A DNA stretch of 22,254 nt from a virus: positions 1-22,254 of the IMG/VR virus record IMGVR_UViG_3300040810_000626, one strand, 5' to 3'. Shown here piece after piece: positions 19,474 to 22,254 of this stretch; the first letter of the stretch is position 1, and each line of letters opens with the position of its first letter. Both the position numbers and the translations under genes were made by a program. The notes beneath the pieces are model-generated. The model was not told the origin of the DNA, searched no databases, and saw nothing but the letters and a program-made list of their open reading frames with translations.

Positions 19474-19992
19474 ATGGCTCAAGCCCAGTACTACGAACCA
19501 TCTCTCTCCCAAGCTTATTACAACCCCGGAACAGGACGGTTTTCACAGGTCTCTGCCCATGCTAATTTAGCCAAAGAATGGGACGGTGATCCAGCCAGTA
19601 TTCCTGATGGATATGGGGTAATTCGCATTGAAATGGGACGAGATGTCCATGACACGGCTGAAGTAGCATCCTCGATTAACGGATTTCGGGTAGTCATTCC
19701 ACGAGGTTCCGCACGAGTTGTTTCCGCCATTCACATCAATCGCCTGATGAACGAATGCTACGAAACTGAATACACCCAGACTCAATACTCTCGACCTCCC
19801 GAAGGATACCGCAGACCTAGATTTCCAATCTCATTGATTGTACCCCCTAAGAATTCTCCTGTGTTGATCGACCCCGACACCGGAAATGCTGCCAAATCAG
19901 AAGCAAAAACGGTGAAAGCACCTCCAAAACGGAAGCACAACTACACGGTAGAAGATGACATTAACTTTGGGGAACCTTCAGGATCGAGTTGA
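19474..19992 (+). CDS. Hypothetical virion-associated protein, 172 aa
   Basis: The 172-residue protein starts MAQAQYYEPSLSQAYYNPGT, is Tyr/Pro-rich at its N-terminus, and contains SINGFRVVIPRGSARVVSAI and RPRFPISLIVPPKNSPVLID. The C-terminal end is basic then acidic (KAPPKRKHNYTVEDDINFGE). Its position between a capsid decoration-like gene and the adaptor gene suggests a head-completion or connector role, but no family is recognised. No clear Shine-Dalgarno is seen before the ATG (TAGGCTAAAA). It overlaps the next gene by 38 nt. Confidence 0.6.
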   Translation: MAQAQYYEPSLSQAYYNPGTGRFSQVSAHANLAKEWDGDPASIPDGYGVIRIEMGRDVHDTAEVASSINGFRVVIPRGSARVVSAIHINRLMNECYETEYTQTQYSRPPEGYRRPRFPISLIVPPKNSPVLIDPDTGNAAKSEAKTVKAPPKRKHNYTVEDDINFGEPSGSS

Positions 19993-21022
19993 ACGATTAC
20001 TACAGGATACCACAAATCGTAGATGGACAGTTGCAGAGATCAACGATTACATCTTTGATGCTCAACACGAGTTCATCCGCCTAACTGGATTCCCTTTATA
20101 CACTACAAACGTTGATCTACAGGGGTTGGTTGCAACCTATGATGTACCAACCCTGACTTCAAACAGTGTGACGTATCCTGCCTTGATGGATATTCAACGT
20201 GCTCGGGTACGCAATCGTGCAGTAGAAATCCCGATCATCAGTCCCACCGTACTGGATGAGGCTTCTTCCTTCCTGCATGAGCCTGTAGATGCAGATTGGC
20301 GTTCCCAGACAGGCCCAATCCGGGCTATTGTCTTGGATCATCAGTCCGCTTCCACCTTCCGACTTTATCCGATTCCTGCTGGCAACATCGTCAGTACGGT
20401 CACTGCTTCTTTTAACGCTACAACAACATCGATCACTGTTTCTGACGCATCAGATTTAGCAGTCGGGATGTATGTTGGTGGGAATACCAATATTCCTGAG
20501 AAGACTGCCATCTCAGCGATCAGTGGCACTACGATCACGTTGACAAAAACTACGACCAATACAGGGACTGTTTCCAATGCGTCAGTCACGTTTGTATCGT
20601 CTAATGTTTTTTCCAACTACCTCCTACAAACTCCGACTACTGATGTGGATGCCATTAGTGGAACCGATCTGCTTTTTGATGCTAGCGGTTTCTTTCAGGG
20701 TACTACCGTAGTTCTACCGTCTATAGAATTGCAGGGAACTCGGAATCCTCCACGCAACGCTTTACAAAACTACGCTAATGTGGCTGGAGGAACAGACACC
20801 CCGATCATCGGATCACGTTTTCACGAAGCGTTGGTCTTCGGTGCAGTGGAACGGGCTTATCTCAAGGAAAACGAACTCCGCAACGTTCAGAAGAGCAATG
20901 TCTTCAGAGAACGCTTCCTCCAGTTTGTTGCCGAAGCAAGAAGAGAAGAGAGTGAAAACCGGATTCGCAGAGTAGGAGGAGCAAATCGGGTGAGAATGAA
21001 AGTTAGCAGGAGGTGGGTATGA
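19955..21022 (+). CDS. Phage head-tail adaptor protein with inserted beta domain
   Basis: The 355-residue protein starts MTLTLGNLQDRVERLLQDTT then NRRWTVAEINDYIFDAQHEF. The L-x-x-L-x-x-R-V...L-x-D-x-x-x-x-RW-x-x-x-E-I-x-x-x-I-x-x-A-Q-x-E motif is typical of podoviral head-tail adaptors. The C-terminal helical part (RFHEALVFGAVERAYLKENE) also matches these connector proteins, which dock under the portal. Residues about 146-215 (VSTVTASFNATTTSITVSDA, then SDLAVGMYVGGNTNIPEK) look like an extra Ig-like or jellyroll-like beta domain inserted in the adaptor; I see no such insert in the usual pattern. The stop overlaps the tail-fibre ATG (ATGA). The start in the upstream gene overlap is supported by the family N-terminus. 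Confidence 0.75.
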   Translation: MTLTLGNLQDRVERLLQDTTNRRWTVAEINDYIFDAQHEFIRLTGFPLYTTNVDLQGLVATYDVPTLTSNSVTYPALMDIQRARVRNRAVEIPIISPTVLDEASSFLHEPVDADWRSQTGPIRAIVLDHQSASTFRLYPIPAGNIVSTVTASFNATTTSITVSDASDLAVGMYVGGNTNIPEKTAISAISGTTITLTKTTTNTGTVSNASVTFVSSNVFSNYLLQTPTTDVDAISGTDLLFDASGFFQGTTVVLPSIELQGTRNPPRNALQNYANVAGGTDTPIIGSRFHEALVFGAVERAYLKENELRNVQKSNVFRERFLQFVAEARREESENRIRRVGGANRVRMKVSRRWV

Positions 21023-22254
21023 CGGTTTCCGTTGTAGGGTCAAACAATGAAACGGTAGTCTTTCAGACCCGTAAAGTTAAAGGGTCTGATCTAGAAACAG
21101 ACGCAACGCTTCTTGACCTTGATGACATTCCCATGCCCTCTGGTGTGTTGGATTCCAACAACCAGACCTATGCTAATTTCTCTGCACTTTATGCCGATCT
21201 TCCAACAAACCAGAATATCCGTGGCCCAGAGGGGCCACAAGGCCCGGCAATTGACAGTGTATCGCTAGCACAGTCAGTCGATCTCTCCACCGTCACAATG
21301 ACCTTTGGTTATACCAAGAATAATCAGGGGTATACGGTAGGAACAACACCCTCCTTTACAATTCCTGCTGGCCCAACTGGCCCTACTGGAACAGGAATTC
21401 AGTATGTTTCGCACGATACTGATAATCATACCCTGACTTTTCAGTTTACGGACACACTCCCCGATAAAACCGTTACCTTACCGCAAGGAGACATTGGCCC
21501 GGCAGGTCGTAGTATTTCAAGCATCTCCAAATCAGGAGATGTGCTGACAATCAACTACGATGATGGTTCCTCTCCGACCCAGATCTCAGGAATCCGTGGC
21601 CCGGCAGGAGATGCTGCAACTGTAACCGTAGACTCTACAAACACGTTAGCGGCAGGATCGTCCGCCAGTGTGACGGAAACGGGAACCAGCAATTCTCAGA
21701 ATCGGGAATTGATTTTCAACATCCCTGCTGGTGCAGACGGAACAGACGGAGTAGACGGGGTAGACGGAAATGATGGGGTTTCTGTTACCGGAGTCAACCA
21801 AGTCAACGCAAGCACGATCAATTTTAGCCTATCCGACAGTACCACTACTTCCAACATCACACTTCCTTCGGCTTCTGCCTCTGCCATTTTACCAAGCTAC
21901 ACGAACAACGCAGGAAAAGTTCTCGCAGTCAACAGCAATGCTAATGACATCGAATGGATTGCGGTATCAGGGACAGGGACGGTCACCAGTGTTGGACTGA
22001 CAGGTGCGAATGGAATCACATTCTCAGGAAGCCCGATCACAACTAGTGGCACAATTAGCACAACCGTAGATGCCGCTACGCTAAAAAGTCATTTAGCGAT
22101 TGATTGGTCAGACGTTGCGAATAAACCAAGTATTCCTGTTTCGGGAACGGATTTCGATCCGGTTGGAACAGACAACAGTACAAACGTCACACTCAACACC
22201 GCAAGTTATGATTATCTTTCTTTAGCTGGTCAAACGATAACATTAGGACAAGTT
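21019..22254 (+). CDS. Tail fibre-like protein with collagen-like repeats, cut by window edge
   Basis: The frame is open from ATG 21019 (AGGAGGTGGGT upstream, ATGA overlap) to the edge, 412 residues so far. It has Gly-x-y triplet stretches: RGPEGPQGPA (68-77), GPTGPTGTG (about 120), IRGPAGDA (about 190) and GADGTDGVDGVDGNDG (about 238-253). Between them are beta-rich segments. Further on, GKVLAVNSNANDIEW then GTGTVTSVGLTGANGITFSG resembles repeats common in marine and freshwater phage tail fibres. Collagen-like segments form trimeric stalks. It probably binds host surface polymers or caps the tail; the receptor-binding end lies outside the window. There is no signal peptide, as expected for a virion protein. 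Confidence 0.8.
   Translation, partial: MTVSVVGSNNETVVFQTRKVKGSDLETDATLLDLDDIPMPSGVLDSNNQTYANFSALYADLPTNQNIRGPEGPQGPAIDSVSLAQSVDLSTVTMTFGYTKNNQGYTVGTTPSFTIPAGPTGPTGTGIQYVSHDTDNHTLTFQFTDTLPDKTVTLPQGDIGPAGRSISSISKSGDVLTINYDDGSSPTQISGIRGPAGDAATVTVDSTNTLAAGSSASVTETGTSNSQNRELIFNIPAGADGTDGVDGVDGNDGVSVTGVNQVNASTINFSLSDSTTTSNITLPSASASAILPSYTNNAGKVLAVNSNANDIEWIAVSGTGTVTSVGLTGANGITFSGSPITTSGTISTTVDAATLKSHLAIDWSDVANKPSIPVSGTDFDPVGTDNSTNVTLNTASYDYLSLAGQTITLGQV

Overview
The window is part of a tailed double-stranded DNA bacteriophage genome, probably podovirus-like. The evidence is an ordered packaging and head module (large terminase, large portal, scaffold, N4-gp56-type major capsid protein, head-tail adaptor, collagen-like tail fibre), an arm of densely packed tiny genes, and phage nucleotide-metabolism genes (class II ribonucleotide reductase NrdJ, flavin-dependent thymidylate synthase ThyX). 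The host cannot be named from the sequence. Sigma70-like promoters suggest a bacterium using a standard housekeeping sigma factor.

Layout. Positions 1-7807 hold about 19 leftward genes ending in nrdJ, which runs off the left edge. Recognisable products are a DUF932 protein, a DUF2786 protein and two zinc-ribbon-like proteins; most others are small unknowns, including two tiny membrane proteins. Many start with a stereotyped GAGGC-N3/5-ATG signal, several overlap as ATGA, and several are followed by a hairpin with a shared apical loop. Positions 7808-8968 are a 1.16 kb gene-free divergence region with 10-bp tandem repeats in inverted arrays, a 34-bp tandem repeat and AT-rich DNA. It is the best candidate for a replication origin and control region. 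Positions 8969-10816 hold rightward genes: a RusA-type resolvase, a small MazG/dNTP-pyrophosphohydrolase-like protein, an HTH protein and a possible small terminase. A strong terminator follows at about 11.0 kb. Positions 11090-12417 encode a basic HNH-like protein, ThyX and a PD-(D/E)xK nuclease-like protein. From 12335 to the right edge lies the structural module.

The most notable feature is a 251-nt ORF-less group I intron (17817-18067) in the major capsid gene. P1, P2, P3-P8, subgroup-IA P7.1/P7.2, P9 elements and a 7-bp P10 can all be traced by hand. Removing it joins the two halves in frame at a conserved Gly-Val-Thr-Pro motif to give a 364-residue capsid protein. Other points of interest are the covarying hairpin family, the iteron-like arrays, and a gene overlapping both the portal 3' end and the scaffold 5' end.

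How the parts fit together: the left arm looks like early or middle host-takeover and nucleotide-supply functions. NrdJ makes deoxynucleotides and ThyX makes dTMP. The right arm provides recombination or resolution (RusA), packaging and virion assembly. Assignments of unknown genes are left open.
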